The notes beneath the pieces are model-generated. The model searched no databases and was not told the origin of the DNA. It was given only the letters and a program-made list of their open reading frames with translations. The position numbers were made by a program, and so were the translations under genes. Shown piece after piece: positions 23,473 to 35,047 of a stretch of 38,236 nucleotides of DNA. This DNA comes from Plantago elongata (taxonomy: Eukaryota > Streptophyta > Magnoliopsida > Lamiales > Plantaginaceae): contig JAYMSP010000967.1 in assembly GCA_036897095.1 (NCBI GenBank), positions 1 to 38,236 on the forward strand, given 5' to 3'. How positions within the stretch are numbered: the stretch's first letter is position 1; each line of letters opens with the position of its first letter.

Positions 23473-24789
23473 ATGATGAATTCAAACGAAACCATTAGTA
23501 TAGTGATGTTCCCTTGGTTAGGTTATGGTCACATAACACCCTACTTGGAACTAGCTAAAAAGCTCACCACAAGAAACTTCATCATCTACCTTTGCTCCAC
23601 AAAAGCCAACCTCCGTTGCATTGAGAATAAAATAACCGAAAAGCTATCCGATTCTGTCATCCTGGTGCCCCTCTCCTTACCGACTCTCCCTGACCTGCCT
23701 CCTGAGCTCCATACCACCAATGGCCTCCCACCACACCTCATGGGAAAGCTCAAAGAAGCCCTGAACCTATCTGCCCCCACGTTCGCATGCATCTTGGCCA
23801 AACTCAAACCGCACTTGCTTATTTATGACTTTCTCCAGCCATGGGCCCCCGCTATCGCGGAGGAGCAGAATATCCCTGCGGTTGAGTTTGTCACTAGCAG
23901 CTCCACCATTATGTCGTTCATGTTTCACTATTATAAGAAGCCGGACGTTGATTTCCCTTTTGAGAAGATATATTATCGAGGTTATGAGTCTGTTAAATTG
24001 CAAGCGAAGGATATGTTCCTAACTGGTGTTGAGAAGTCTTGCAAGGTTGTACTGATCAAAGGGTCTATGGAAGTTGATGGTAAGTACACTGATTATGTGA
24101 GTGAATTGCTTGGGAAAAAGCATGTTGCAGTTGGTTGTTTGGTCGAGGATTCGAGCCATGTTTACTTGGACGAAGATATCTCATCCTGTCTGGAGTCGAA
24201 AGGGAAGAAATCAACTGTTTTCGTGTCGTTTGGGAGTGAATATTTTCTCTCCAAAGAAGATTTTGATGAGATTGCTTATGGCTTAGAGCTTAGCAATGTG
24301 AACTTCATATGGGTTGTTAGGTTTCCTAGAGGGCAAGGAGGTTATGAGTATTTGTTGGAGAAAACACTCCCAGAGGGGTTTCTTGAGAGGATTGGCAACA
24401 GGGGCAAAATCATCGTCGGTTGGGCACCACAGACGAAGATCCTAGGGCATGAGAGTATAGGAGGATTTGTCAGTCATTGTGGCTGGAACTCGGTTTTGGA
24501 GAGTATGAGCTTAGGTGTACCAATTGTAGCTGTTCCGATGCACCTTGATCAGCCAATTAATGCGAGGCTAGTCGAGGAAGTTGGAGTCGGGATTGAAGTT
24601 GTTAAGAATGAAGATGGAAAGCTATGTAAGGATAGGATAGCTGAAGTTATTAAGCAAGTGGTGGTTGAAGAGAGTGGAGAAATAGTGAGGACAAGGGCTA
24701 GTGCAATGAGGGACACAATCAAGGCAAACTTAGATCAAGAGCTTGATGAAGTTGTGAAGGAATTGGTGGAGATATGCATCAAGAATTGA
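23473..24789 (+). CDS. UDP-glycosyltransferase, family 1, UGT94-like
   Basis: Family 1 GTs move a sugar from a UDP-sugar to small-molecule acceptors in the cytosol. UGT94 members typically add a second sugar to an existing glycoside of a flavonoid, lignan, iridoid or crocetin (family knowledge). The ORF is intronless, 438 residues. The start is ATG at 23473, the first ATG after the TATA box; a second ATG follows directly. The catalytic His is H20 in FPWLGYGH and the supporting Asp is D119 in LLIYDFLQPW. The PSPG box spans W317 to Q360 (WAPQTKILGHESIGGFVSHC, then GWNSVLESMSLGV..HLDQ). The final Gln is usual for UDP-glucose users. The LPPELHTTNGLPPHLM region is typical of UGT94/UGT91-type proteins. 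All key residues are present, so the enzyme is probably active. The acceptor cannot be read from sequence. Confidence 0.93.
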   Translation: MMNSNETISIVMFPWLGYGHITPYLELAKKLTTRNFIIYLCSTKANLRCIENKITEKLSDSVILVPLSLPTLPDLPPELHTTNGLPPHLMGKLKEALNLSAPTFACILAKLKPHLLIYDFLQPWAPAIAEEQNIPAVEFVTSSSTIMSFMFHYYKKPDVDFPFEKIYYRGYESVKLQAKDMFLTGVEKSCKVVLIKGSMEVDGKYTDYVSELLGKKHVAVGCLVEDSSHVYLDEDISSCLESKGKKSTVFVSFGSEYFLSKEDFDEIAYGLELSNVNFIWVVRFPRGQGGYEYLLEKTLPEGFLERIGNRGKIIVGWAPQTKILGHESIGGFVSHCGWNSVLESMSLGVPIVAVPMHLDQPINARLVEEVGVGIEVVKNEDGKLCKDRIAEVIKQVVVEESGEIVRTRASAMRDTIKANLDQELDEVVKELVEICIKN

Positions 24790-25419
24790 TCCTCAGGAAG
24801 ACTTTAAAATTTTTTTAGGCCTTTGGCAGTTTCTTTTTTTTTTTTTTTTGTGAAACGGCCTTTTCCAGTTTAATTTCCAAAAAACTAGTTGTATTAATCC
24901 TCCTTCATATGCAATAAAACCCAGATTTTCTCTCCGAATTCTTTTGTTGCTTTCAGAGTTTCAACGCGCTTCAACCTCGATTTAACCATCATCATGAACT
25001 CCAGGGTCCAGACGAATCGAACACCCAGACAAGAAAATCCACGAACAATAGTTAACTCACAGAAACAGGGTGGTAATAATAACAAGAACTTTGATAAAAT
25101 ATGGTTTTCAGTATTGTATAAACTGAGAAACCCAGAAAATAATAATTCACATGATGAATATGCAGGGTTTATAAACATTACAGTACAATAATCAGGAAAT
25201 TACAGGCTGAAAATACACCAAACAAGTTCCTGTGATGATCTACATTCTTTGACGTGACCTATCATACAATCAATAAGTAAAATGTGCATTATCAGTGAAC
25301 TGAAATAAAATGTGCATGCAAATGTTAACAGGTACAGTTAACCTTTTCTTTAATCTAATCAATGTACCAAGGCCTAAGTTTTGTCACCTTTTGAAGTTCT
25401 GAATCCCTATTTAACAGCT
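24790..25419. other. Shared 3' region of convergent UGT and DUF1644 genes
   Basis: 630 bp separate two convergent stops. A T-rich run (T18 or so, near 24834-24850) follows the UGT stop. The right half is probably the 3' UTR of the minus-strand gene. The open frames here on both strands are short and unrecognised. Confidence 0.55.
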
Positions 25420-26463
25420 TCACGAACTATCTCCACCTCCACCCGCCTGTCTTCGCCTTCGCCTCCTAGAACGCCCCACAACAACTTCACCACTACGACT
25501 CAGACGATTGGCCAGTGAATTACCATAATTGCCTTCATCTTCATTGTCATCATCACCGCTATCTTGATGCATCTCACCAAAGTCCATGACAGCGTTATCA
25601 CGACCTGATCTCATACCACCGCCACCCAATGTGTGGCCTCTTAGTGGGCCAGCATTACCTGCAGAACCAAATGCTTGCAGAAAGAGAAACACAGACATTA
25701 TACTCCGATCCATCCCAGCTTCCATGGCTTCATTCTCATTAAAAGCTTCAATACCTAACTCTTCATCTGAATCCGACTCATGCTGATTTCCATCTATCAC
25801 ATAATCACCAAAGAACACAGCTCCTGGCATTGATGACCTTATAGTGCTCAATACGTCATCCCTCTCTCTCTCACCCTCCAACCTTCTCCACTTCTGTTCC
25901 AGAGTAGGGTCCACTTCACGAGGCTTAGCAGACGGGTGCTCTGCCCGGACGTGCTTCCGCAGCTCTTTGTACGTTCCAATGAACGAACAATCATCCTGCA
26001 TGCAGTTCCGCTTCATTGCATTGAGATGGTCTCGTGCGGGCTCCACAACAGTCCAGCCCTTCACTTGACCTCTGCAAAGTGGACAGGCCAGCTCTTGAGC
26101 CTTGCAAGGCCCAGAGAGTGGCCCAAGAGCTGGAGTTTCCAGCGGATCATGAAATGGTTGGTCGTCAAGTACAGTTACTTTTGTGTATGCCTTCTTATAC
26201 TGATCAAGGCAGTTTGAATGGCGGAAGCTGGTCCCGCACATGTATGGTCGGCAACCTTTTTCATGTGACGAGCACAAGAGAAGAACAGCATTGTGTGGAC
26301 ATTCCATGCACACGGAACAAGTGGCGTCTTCCCAGTCTTTCTTAAACATTTTGGAGCAGTTCTTTTGGATGCCATCCGTGTCATCATATGATGGCAAAGG
26401 GTAAGGTGTTGATCTGCACTGTCGTGAAGCAATTCCGCGTCGACCTCTTGTACCTTTTGCCAT
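25420..26463 (-). CDS. DUF1644 (RING-like / C2H2-like zinc-binding) protein
   Basis: Plant DUF1644 proteins are stress-responsive and several rice members (SIDP type) affect salt or drought tolerance; the biochemical role is unsettled (family knowledge). The single coding exon gives 347 residues from MAKGTRGRRG. Visible elements are a Cys-rich block at about 49-86 (CSVCMECPHNAVLLLCSSHE, then CRPYMCGTSFRHSNC), a second pair CPLCRGQVKGW at 117-127, and a C2H2-like segment with CSFIGTYKELRKHVRAEHP at 149-167. There is an acidic tail and a run of arginines near the end (RSRRRRRRQ, about 331-339) that could act as a nuclear signal. The upstream in-frame extension is rejected as the start because a likely 3' splice site (CAG at 26478-26480 on the complement) falls just before the chosen ATG. 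Confidence 0.88.
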   Translation of the reverse strand: MAKGTRGRRGIASRQCRSTPYPLPSYDDTDGIQKNCSKMFKKDWEDATCSVCMECPHNAVLLLCSSHEKGCRPYMCGTSFRHSNCLDQYKKAYTKVTVLDDQPFHDPLETPALGPLSGPCKAQELACPLCRGQVKGWTVVEPARDHLNAMKRNCMQDDCSFIGTYKELRKHVRAEHPSAKPREVDPTLEQKWRRLEGERERDDVLSTIRSSMPGAVFFGDYVIDGNQHESDSDEELGIEAFNENEAMEAGMDRSIMSVFLFLQAFGSAGNAGPLRGHTLGGGGMRSGRDNAVMDFGEMHQDSGDDDNEDEGNYGNSLANRLSRSGEVVVGRSRRRRRRQAGGGGDSS

Positions 26464-28230
26464 TCTCGTAAAAAAAACTGTTTGACCAAGGTAAAAGGAA
26501 ATCAGCAAAAGTGAATATTAGGAATTTATAACTAACTAATAAGTTCTTAGGCTCCAGATGTGTACACAAAATGACACCATATTTTAGTCACAGTAGTCGT
26601 ACTTCAAATTGAGAAGGCCCAGAGTATGTGGTAAACTGAAAACTAAAGAGCTTAAGAAAAGAAAGATCTAAATGATATCTAACAAAGATTAAGCATATAG
26701 ATTGAGCTTCATAAGTATAACAGAACATATGATTTGCAGCTGAAAACTCCAACATCATCACATCAGACTTTGTTGCCAGAAAGGGGAATACTTCAAATCA
26801 GGCATATGAGCATCAGTCTTGCTCCATGATAACCAGGACAAAATGCAATGACAGCAATACAAATCATGAAACTTGACATGAAAAGCAGAATTGCATTAGT
26901 GGAGATTGACAGCCTTAAATCACATTGTTGCTAGTCCAGCCCAAAAAGCAAGCAAACTAAGCTGAGCCGCATTCATTGATACAACGTGATACACGAGTCT
27001 TTCACATTCAAATTTTTGTTTAAAGCATAGATCATTAAATATTCAAAGGAAGAAAAGCTTATGATCTTACATCAAACAGACACAATGAGCGACAGATCTG
27101 CAATTCCAAAATTTCAATTACAAAATCATTGTAGGATCAGTCAAAGGCACCAGATAACGTGCACTCCAGAATTACGAATGAACAGCACTCAACTCCCTGT
27201 CTCCCTCAGATAAACACCTCATTACTGCAAGCAGAAGCCAAAAACCATTGCAAAACGAAAATTTCAACTCTTCCTCCCCCTCTAATGCATAATCACTAAG
27301 ACTCAAGCAGCTGATCACATACTCCCTTCTTCAAAGAGAAAAAAACTACACATTGGCAGCTACCAATCCAATTCAGCAAACGATTAAGCAATCAAAATGC
27401 CTATAAATGTCAGAGATCACCAAATGCTCCAAGATCTTCGGAATTACACATTGGCAGCTAACAATCATATTCAGCAAACAAATAAGCAATCAAAAATTCA
27501 AAATGCCAGAGATCACCAAATGCTCCAAGCTCTTTGGAAGAACCGATAACAACCAATTCATCACCACAACAATTTTCTTGAAAGCGATCGTTTCCCAAAC
27601 TAGTTTACCCATTCACAAAACTCAGAATTCCAGTTAAAAAAACAACACACAAATAAGAAAACCCACCTCGTAAATCGTGCAAACAGATCCTTGATCGATC
27701 CCAGAATAAGAATTTTCAGCAGTACATCTCGAAAAAAACCAACTTGACCCTTTTTATACTAAAATCAACAATCAAATAGCCACTCAGATGCACATATACA
27801 CACAAGCAATCTGTATCTATCTCTGCGTGACTATAGAAATATAAAAATATTTCCTTGAAGAGAGATTCGGATAACGTGACAAGAGGGCATCTTGATGACG
27901 AAACAACGTGGAAGAAGGCAAGAATCACGAGCAAGACAGATAATGAAGATTTTCAACTATGAGATTAAATTGACAAATTAACTGTGAGAATTGTTGGATT
28001 ATAAAAAGGGAAAAAGGAACCAAATCACATGCGCTTGGTTGTGCCATTAATCATGGTGAGATGAGAAATTGAAAACCCAGATCCATTAAATGATTTGAAA
28101 ATTGATTGCAGAAAAGAAAATGGTGAAATTGCGTACCGGAGAAATGAAGCTTTGGAATTGCTGGTAGGATTTCAGTTTTCAGGTTGAGAACAAATGGAAC
28201 GGAATATTATAGATAGTGGATGGATAAATA
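26464..28230 (-). promoter_or_regulatory. 5' leader, leader intron(s) and promoter region of the DUF1644 gene
   Basis: On the minus strand an acceptor lies 14 bp upstream of the ATG (complement 26478-26480). Two donor candidates exist: CGAG/GTGGGT at 27667/27666 and CCG/GTACGC at 28137/28136. The first is preceded at 27751-27758 by TATAAAAA in the right orientation. The second is preceded by a weak TATAATAT. DUF1644-type genes often have leader introns. I cannot say which donor is used or whether both promoters act. Confidence 0.4.
27345..27540. repeat. Tandem duplication of about 95 bp in the DUF1644 leader
   Basis: Two copies of a block start AyTACACATTGGCAGCTA and contain ATTCAGCAAACrAwTAAGCA and GAGATCACCAAATGCTCCAA. 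They lie at about 27345-27442 and 27443-27540. They differ by a few substitutions and small indels. They sit inside the presumed leader intron. Confidence 0.8.
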
Positions 28231-30330
28231 TATATGCTATATATAATTATATTAAATTTAAATAAAATAAATCCTTTAATTTTTTAAAAAGAAGAAATAT
28301 TTCTTTTACTTTTCTTTTTTAACATGCGGATGAATCGAGATGGAATTAGAAGCGCGGGGAGTTTCTTGAATTTTGAGTATGCTTGCCAAAGGGTAAAAGT
28401 AGAAGGGGGTAAAACTTTTGATAAGTCCATGTTTGGCTTCGTCGCAAAAGTTACTCTTTCCATAAACGCATTTGAAGATGAGAATGTTCAACTTCAGAAA
28501 AAAATCTAAAGAGATTATATATGACAATTAAATACGTGTTAATTCAACTAACATAATTATACTATAGAAGTACTAAACTCGAGAGACTATTTAGGATACA
28601 AAATCGAAAGTCCGTCTATTTGAAATGTTTACATTTGGAGCGCCGTGTAACTTTTAAAATAGAGATGTATTCAATATTCAATAAATCTACTCATAATCGT
28701 ATATTATGTCAAAATTGGTTGTTGCCTAACTCAAATTCAAGTTAACATAATAAAGAAAGGAAAATTAAAAAAAAATAAATTGAATCAATTGGTTACATTT
28801 TGTAAATATATTTTCATTTGCACGGATATGACTCATATCATTATTATCATTCACCTCTAAAAATTACCATGTGTTTAATTCGTTATGACTTCTATAACCA
28901 CATGATTATTCAATTCGTGAATTCATATATTTACAGTAATAGAATTAAAAATGCCTACGGTGAGCCAATTTTATTGGTTTGTAATTCTTGTTACAACATT
29001 GGAAACAATATGTGGGTTGGATATTGTTTCCATTTATGTAGAAAATGGATTGGCAAGATGTCAACTTCTGCAAAATAAAATATGAAATGGAAATTCTAAA
29101 CTCCATAACAAATTGTAAAATGTTTGAAAATATGAAATGGAAATTCTAAACTCCATAACAAATTGTAAAATGTTTATCAAACGAAACCAACCAACCACCC
29201 ACATGTGAGCAAATGCCTGAGGAGATTGGTGTAACGAAAATCATGCGCCATCCATCAGAGCCATGAATATGATAATTTGGTGAGCCTCAAATATAGTTGT
29301 AACCAAACAGAGCCTTAAGATGGCATATAATAATGTTGCGTCCATTTTATTCGAGATTCGTCAAGTCATCCATACGCAACAGTGTTACCATGTTAAGTAT
29401 GAAACTGTTGTGACACTCACGCTCATAAAAGAGATTGTGCATCACGCCAAGTGTGTTAATAGTTGAAAGGCTCCAAGCACGACACATCGTGTGTGACCGC
29501 CGATGAATTATTCAATGCAATACACAATAGTGCTGCCTGCCCTGACCATAAAACTAAGCCCAGATTCGCATCAATTTCAATGTCCAATTTCAAACAAACT
29601 ACTAGTTCAATACTTCGATTGGCTAAAGATAACCTATGATCAACTCAGATAAAAATATGGAATATAAACGATGAATATGAGACAGTGTGAAATAAAATAT
29701 ATAATAATAAATGGTAATGTTAGTATACTACTTATTATTTAGTTCATAGTTCAGTTCAGACGAAAATAGAAGTTTTATGGAGTTTAATATGAAAGTGCAA
29801 GACTACATCATAATAAAGTCATAAACCCAAACAACCTCACCGAGACACTTAATATGGTCTATTCGGATGGTCCAGTTATACGGTACGCGCGCTTGTTTGC
29901 AAATGTAATAGACAGACTATAGTGTTTACGTTTTAGACGGAAGGTTTAACCAATGAATTGGCTAATACTTTTCCAAATCTACTTCTCCACCATACCATTT
30001 AATACTAATCTTCCGTCACTAATTACCTTAAGCAGGAATTAAAATATAAGAGGGTGTTAAAATGTAACTCATTTTAAATTTTAACATCGGCTTAAATCTT
30101 AAAAGACTAATAGTAAGATTTGAAAGTTTAAAGTGTGAAATCACCTTCAATTTCAACAACGATTATATATATGAATAAAACACATGTATATATTTATTAT
30201 TATTTATTTTGTTTTTCATCTACAGACCTCAATTCAAGATACTAAAACGTTCCATTGATTTTGAAGAATACACATTTTTTAAAGGTTACATTGATCATGT
30301 CGCAAATAATTGTCATGTAATAAATAAATA
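28231..30330. other. Intergenic AT-rich DNA without recognisable genes
   Basis: Short open frames occur, for example 28324-28509 (+) and 28818-29078 (+), but none shows a family motif or splice context. A 50-bp tandem repeat at 29080-29175 is listed separately. Otherwise I see nothing I can name. Confidence 0.6.
29080..29175. repeat. Exact 50-bp tandem duplication
   Basis: The block starting ATATGAAATGGAAATTCTAA and running through AACTCCATAACAAATTGTAA occurs at 29080-29129 and 29130-29175 with no mismatch over the 46 bp of overlap. The lack of divergence suggests a recent duplication. Confidence 0.9.
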
Positions 30331-30574
30331 CTCCCTCTGTTCCATCAAAATTCATACATTAGGGTTGACATGTATAAAAAAAATAAAGTAATAATAAAAA
30401 ATGAAGAAGATGGAGAAAATGTACTTTTAATGATAAATGTGTAATTTTTATCTAAAATTGAGATTATTTATTATTTGTTAGTGATGGGGTGAGTAACTTT
30501 CATTTTTAATAATGCATAAAGTTTCAAGAATGTAAAATGTATGTCATGAAGTTTATTGAAACGATCGGAGGGAG
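30331..30574 (+). mobile_element. Stowaway-like MITE, same family as the copy at 22409
   Basis: The left end after TA reads CTCCCTCTGTTCCATCAAAA. The right end, read on the other strand, is CTCCCTCCGATCGTTTCAAT. TA is seen on the left, but the right flank is TT, so the target duplication is imperfect. There is no ORF. Internal sequence is homologous to 22409-22659 in reverse. Confidence 0.75.
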
Positions 30575-31777
30575 TTGCAAGTATAAAATTATTCCAATTC
30601 CAATTCTTCACGTCAAGACCACACTTCAGAAATATTTTGCACAAATGGAAAGTCGTGCATTTGGGCAGTGTATATTTTAAAAATATAGTTAGTCTTGAAT
30701 ATAATTTAGAGTAATGTAGTTTGGGTCCAATAGATTATGGTATATTTACGTTAATATTACATGAAGTGCGGCATAAAAAGTTTCCTAAATTATTAATCAT
30801 AAAATGTGATTTTTCATTAAATTTTCAAACCTATTTTGGAAATGTTATTGGAGGCATCAGCATGTTAAAGAGGTTTAAGCCCATTTCGCACATAAATCTG
30901 CCAAGTTTATTTAGTTTGACCTCTTGTTAAAGACCTTGATAAGCCCATCTAGTTTAGGCCCATGGATTATATATGTAGACCTTGTATATGAAAAGGTGAT
31001 TGTAAAAAGGACACAAACAACACAAATGTAGTAAAATCTTTGGGAAACTTTCTAACATAAAGGAATCAATAATCAAATAAAAACGCTTCGTTATCTGAGT
31101 TAGAAAAAGAATATCATTTCAGTTACTAAGATGTTTCACCTCTAATTAATAAATTAAAATTTAAATTACTTTTTAACCGTTTTAAAAAAAATACAATTAA
31201 AACATAAATAGTATTTTAGAGTAAAAAAATACAGTACGAAGAAAAATAAATATAAAATTTATATATTTAGTGCGACAAAATATAATATTTAATTATATAT
31301 TTAATGTGATGAAATATATATATATCATTTTTTAATTTATTAATGCTAAAATGATATATACCGACCTAATCGATCCACACTAACGTTTTGTTAATATCTA
31401 TATATATTATAAAAATGATGGGTTAAAAGAAAAAAGAGGTGGCAAATTTAAGCAAGAAAGAAATGAATTTAATTCATCAATATTTGTTGTATTAGTTTTT
31501 CTCTACACAATAGTTGTTAAATTTCCTATTTTCATGGTGTAAAGCTAAATTATATATAGAATATAATACTTATTAACCAAATCAAAGTCATAATATGTGG
31601 TTGTATTAGGCAGAATAATTTGGCCCATGTATTAGCCAAAGATATCTACATAGTGACGAAGGCACTGCTCAATCATATTCTACTCTGTCATATTTGAACT
31701 TTTGTACGCCTACTTGAATCAATGAATTTCTTCTCTAAAAAAAATCCATATATATATAAAATAATTTAATTGTTATA
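30575..31777. other. AT-rich intergenic DNA, possible decayed LTR-element sequence
   Basis: Around 30,880-31,030 there is less AT-rich sequence with GCCCA strings and an ATATATGTA box followed by GGACACAAACAACAC. It loosely resembles part of an LTR, but I find no second copy and no internal coding domain. A TA run lies at about 31,314-31,326. Nothing else can be supported. Confidence 0.3.
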
Positions 31778-32630
31778 CTACATGTCCAACTTCATTTGGT
31801 ATGGCATCATTAAACTCTATACATCAATTTTGTTTAAATATTATTGTAAGGTTGATACTTACACTGATATTTGTCCGATGTAGAGTCTTGAAATAGTGCT
31901 TAAGAAATTCAATTGCAAAAAAAGAAAAAAGAAATGTTGACAACATTTTTTATAACGATATTCTAAATATATTAAAGAATAGTAAATTAGTAGTGGACAT
32001 TTATAATTTGTCCTTGCAGTGGCAATTTAATATAGCATATCTAAACCATAAATAAATATGTTTATGCTTATAATAAAGCAATGTCTTTTGAAATGCTTGA
32101 TGGAGAAATCGATCCAATAGTCTGTGCTTATGGCGACTGACTTCTAAAATAGCGAGAGCTAGCATTGACGCAACCTACACTCTAACCAAACAATGAACAA
32201 AGTGAATTGGACGATTCTCATCACCGCCGGGGTTGTGAAATTGATTAATCTATCGAGTCATAAGCACACCCATAGTTCTATTGTCGCGATAAGGTGAATT
32301 TGAGCGCAGTCTGATCCGAACACACACAACGGTTCATGCGGAAAAAAATAACTGCAATGGGTGAAGGGGTGTTGCGTGTGGTGTGAGGTTTGCGGAGAAC
32401 ATTTGAAATATCGTTTCTTAGTAGCCAGTTGATGGAGAATAGAGAAGAAGCTCTAAACAAATTGCAAAAATAAAATGACACTTTAATAAGTCGAGTGACA
32501 CTTTAACATGACAATAGTATTTTTTAGTAGACGGTTGCTAGATAATTAAAAAAAGCGCTAAACAATTTGCAAAAATAAAATGACACTTTAAATGTTTCAT
32601 ATTGGGAATTATTATTTTGTTTTAATTAAA
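31778..32630. repeat. Diverged direct repeat, copy A (about 0.85 kb, unrecognised)
   Basis: Copy A shares ordered similarity along its whole length with copy B at 32994-33868, in the same orientation. Matching landmarks include TTTTGAAATGCTTGA, GACTGACTTCTAAAATAG, AAGTGAAwTGGACrrTTCTC, CGATAAGGTG, CGAACACACACAACG, GTGGTGTGAGGTT and TTGAAATATCGTTTC. It ends with two tandem sub-repeats of about 70-90 bp (…TAAACAA.TTGCAAAAATAAAA…TGACACTTT). There are no terminal repeats or domains to identify the element. Confidence 0.85.
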
Positions 32631-32993
32631 TAAATTATTCATCTTGATGTGTATTCGTTGGCTTATCTGCATTTATGAAATTTTTGCATAACATTTAGGA
32701 ACGGATAAAAGTGTATGGATATTCGTTATCTTTTATGTAATTTTATATTCCATATAAATCTACAACAAATTTACCCTTAATAATCAAAATATAATTAAAA
32801 TGATTATGGATATTTGAATCAATTAGTTTGATTTCAAACTCTTGAGTGTATTTCGAATATTTGAAATTATGTTCTTTGTTGTTCAAACTCTTCATTTTAA
32901 ACCATTGGTTGAGTTTAAGAGGAACAATTGATAATAACTAAATGATACACCGTGATAAGCATGGTGCCCACTCATTTTAGGAATTAATTACTC

Positions 32994-33868
32994 TATCACA
33001 TGTCTAACTCTATTTGATGTTCCCGTGCTTTGTACATCAATTTTATTAAAATATTATATTCTAAGATTCAAACCTGCCCTGTGTAGATCCCGCAAAGTCG
33101 CAAACATTGCTTCAGAAATTTATTTGAAAAAAGTAACATTAAAACGTTTTAGGACAATGTTCCAAATCAATCAAAGAATAATAAATTGGTAGCGGACAGT
33201 GTAATTTGACCGAAAAAGTGGTAATTTAACATAGTGTAACTGAATCAAAAATATAAATATATTTATAATTTTAATAAAACAATGCATCTAGAATGTCCTT
33301 ATCGATTTAATAGAAAGTTTAAGGCACATTGAAGATACCTTTTGAAATGCTTGACGGGGAAATAGATCCAATAGTCTATGCGTATTGTGACTGACTTCTA
33401 AAATAGTAAGAGCTAGCATTGAAGCAACCTACACTCCAGTCAAATGTTGAACAAAGTGAAATGGACAGTTCTCATCGCAGTCGGGGTTGTGAAATCAAGT
33501 GATTAATCTAATTGAGTCGTAAACACAACTATAGTTTTATAGTCACGATAAGGTGCAGGTGAGCCAGAGTCTGATTCGAACACACACAACGATTTATGCG
33601 GAAACAATAACTTGGATGAGCAAAGGGGTGTTGCATGTGGTGTGAGGTTGTGGACGGAGAAAAATTGAAATATCGTTTCGTAGTAGTCGATTGTTGGAGA
33701 ATAGAAAGCGCTAAACAAATTGAAAAAGTGAATGGCACTTTAACAAGACAATAATGTTTCTTAGCAGCCGGACGCTAGAGAATAGAGAATAAGAGCTAAA
33801 CAATTTGAAAAGGTGAAATGACACTTTCAAAATTCATTATTGAGAATTATTATATTGTTTAATAAGTA
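32994..33868. repeat. Diverged direct repeat, copy B (about 0.87 kb, unrecognised)
   Basis: This is the partner of copy A, separated from it by about 360 bp. It keeps the same order of blocks, including the two terminal sub-repeats (GCTAAACAAATTG…GGCACTTT and GCTAAACAATTTG…GACACTTT). On the minus strand both copies contain short similar open frames with RINRCVCSNQT or RMNRCVCSDQT, but frame-breaking indels separate them, so coding function is doubtful. Confidence 0.85.
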
Positions 33869-34861
33869 GATGTTTAAAAAAAAAGTTCCCATCTATCTAT
33901 ATTATAAAGCCCAATTTTTATTCTAAAGGATTTCAATGGTACTTTTGCCGAGATTTATTTTGAGAGTTTCAATTTATTTGCTTCAAACTAATTAAAAATA
34001 AAATATGCCGGCATTATGTACTATTTAAATCAATTTAAATAAATTAATAATATATTTCATAAATAGGAAAATAGAAACATTTCATCATATATACATATGT
34101 TAACAAAACAAAAGTAAATTTGAAAAGATTCAACAAGTTGATTATTTAGTGTATTTTGAATACTAATTAATGATTTGGTGTAACATGACTAATTGATAAT
34201 AATGGGTAAATATTAAAAAAGAACAAAAGGAAGGTACACCATAAAGAAAGAAAAAATGTACTCTATATCGATACACTGTCAGTTCATGTGACCAAGATTG
34301 GTATCATATTCGATGAGTTTATACTTAATTTATCAATTATATGATTAGGAACTCCGATCCAAACACTGTCCAAAAGATTTATAAAGTTTAGTTGGAAGTC
34401 TACTAAAAATAAAAAAATGTTTACAACTAAAGTACAATTTTGAAACTAAAAAATATATCACGACTATCCGTTTACAATATTAAACTTATAGGGAAAACAA
34501 TTACACTTTACACCTAAAAAAGTGAGTTTTATCTCTCTAAAATTATTGAATTTTGAAAATTGTCAAACAATTACACATTTTGACAAATTGCATTCAAGTA
34601 CCTGAATATTTATTTTTTTAATTTATCACCCATAGATTTAAAAAAAATTCAAATTAGCGCACAAACTTCTTTTTCGATTGTAAATTATTCCGAACTTCAA
34701 ATCTAAATCATATTTATATTCATTGAACAACAAAGTTAAAATCTGAATTATTTACAATTGAAACAAATTAACGAAATAGGAGCATAACAATTCGGATTGG
34801 TCTTCATTACATCTCTAATCAATTCGAAGCTTCGATATATATGCAGCTCCGAATCTCCAAC

Positions 34862-35047
34862 TTAATATCTGAACTTAATTAGAAAAATAAAGAGGAAGAA
34901 ATCCGTCGGGGAAGAAGGAGAAGATAATAAGAAGAGATAAAATTTTGAAAAACGGAGGAAGAAGAAAGAAATAGGAGTATGGAGAAAATAAAGGAAGAAG
35001 AAGTAATCAGGTTTGGTTGTTCTCTTAATGTTTTTTTTTAATTTCAA
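34862..35047. other. Purine-rich tract
   Basis: About 120 bp near 34880-35000 is strongly GA-rich on the + strand (repeated GAAGAAG-like strings). The minus-strand open frame through it is a low-complexity Phe/Ser/Leu peptide and is not credible as a gene. Confidence 0.5.

Noticed and set aside
30720..31060. A solo LTR of a Copia-type element
   Set aside because: The TATA-like and downstream strings are suggestive, but no TG...CA ends, target duplication or second copy could be found.
32278..33738. Minus-strand protein genes in the duplicated unit
   Set aside because: The frames are short and differ by indels between copies, and no family is recognised. They may be remnants but are not supported as genes.
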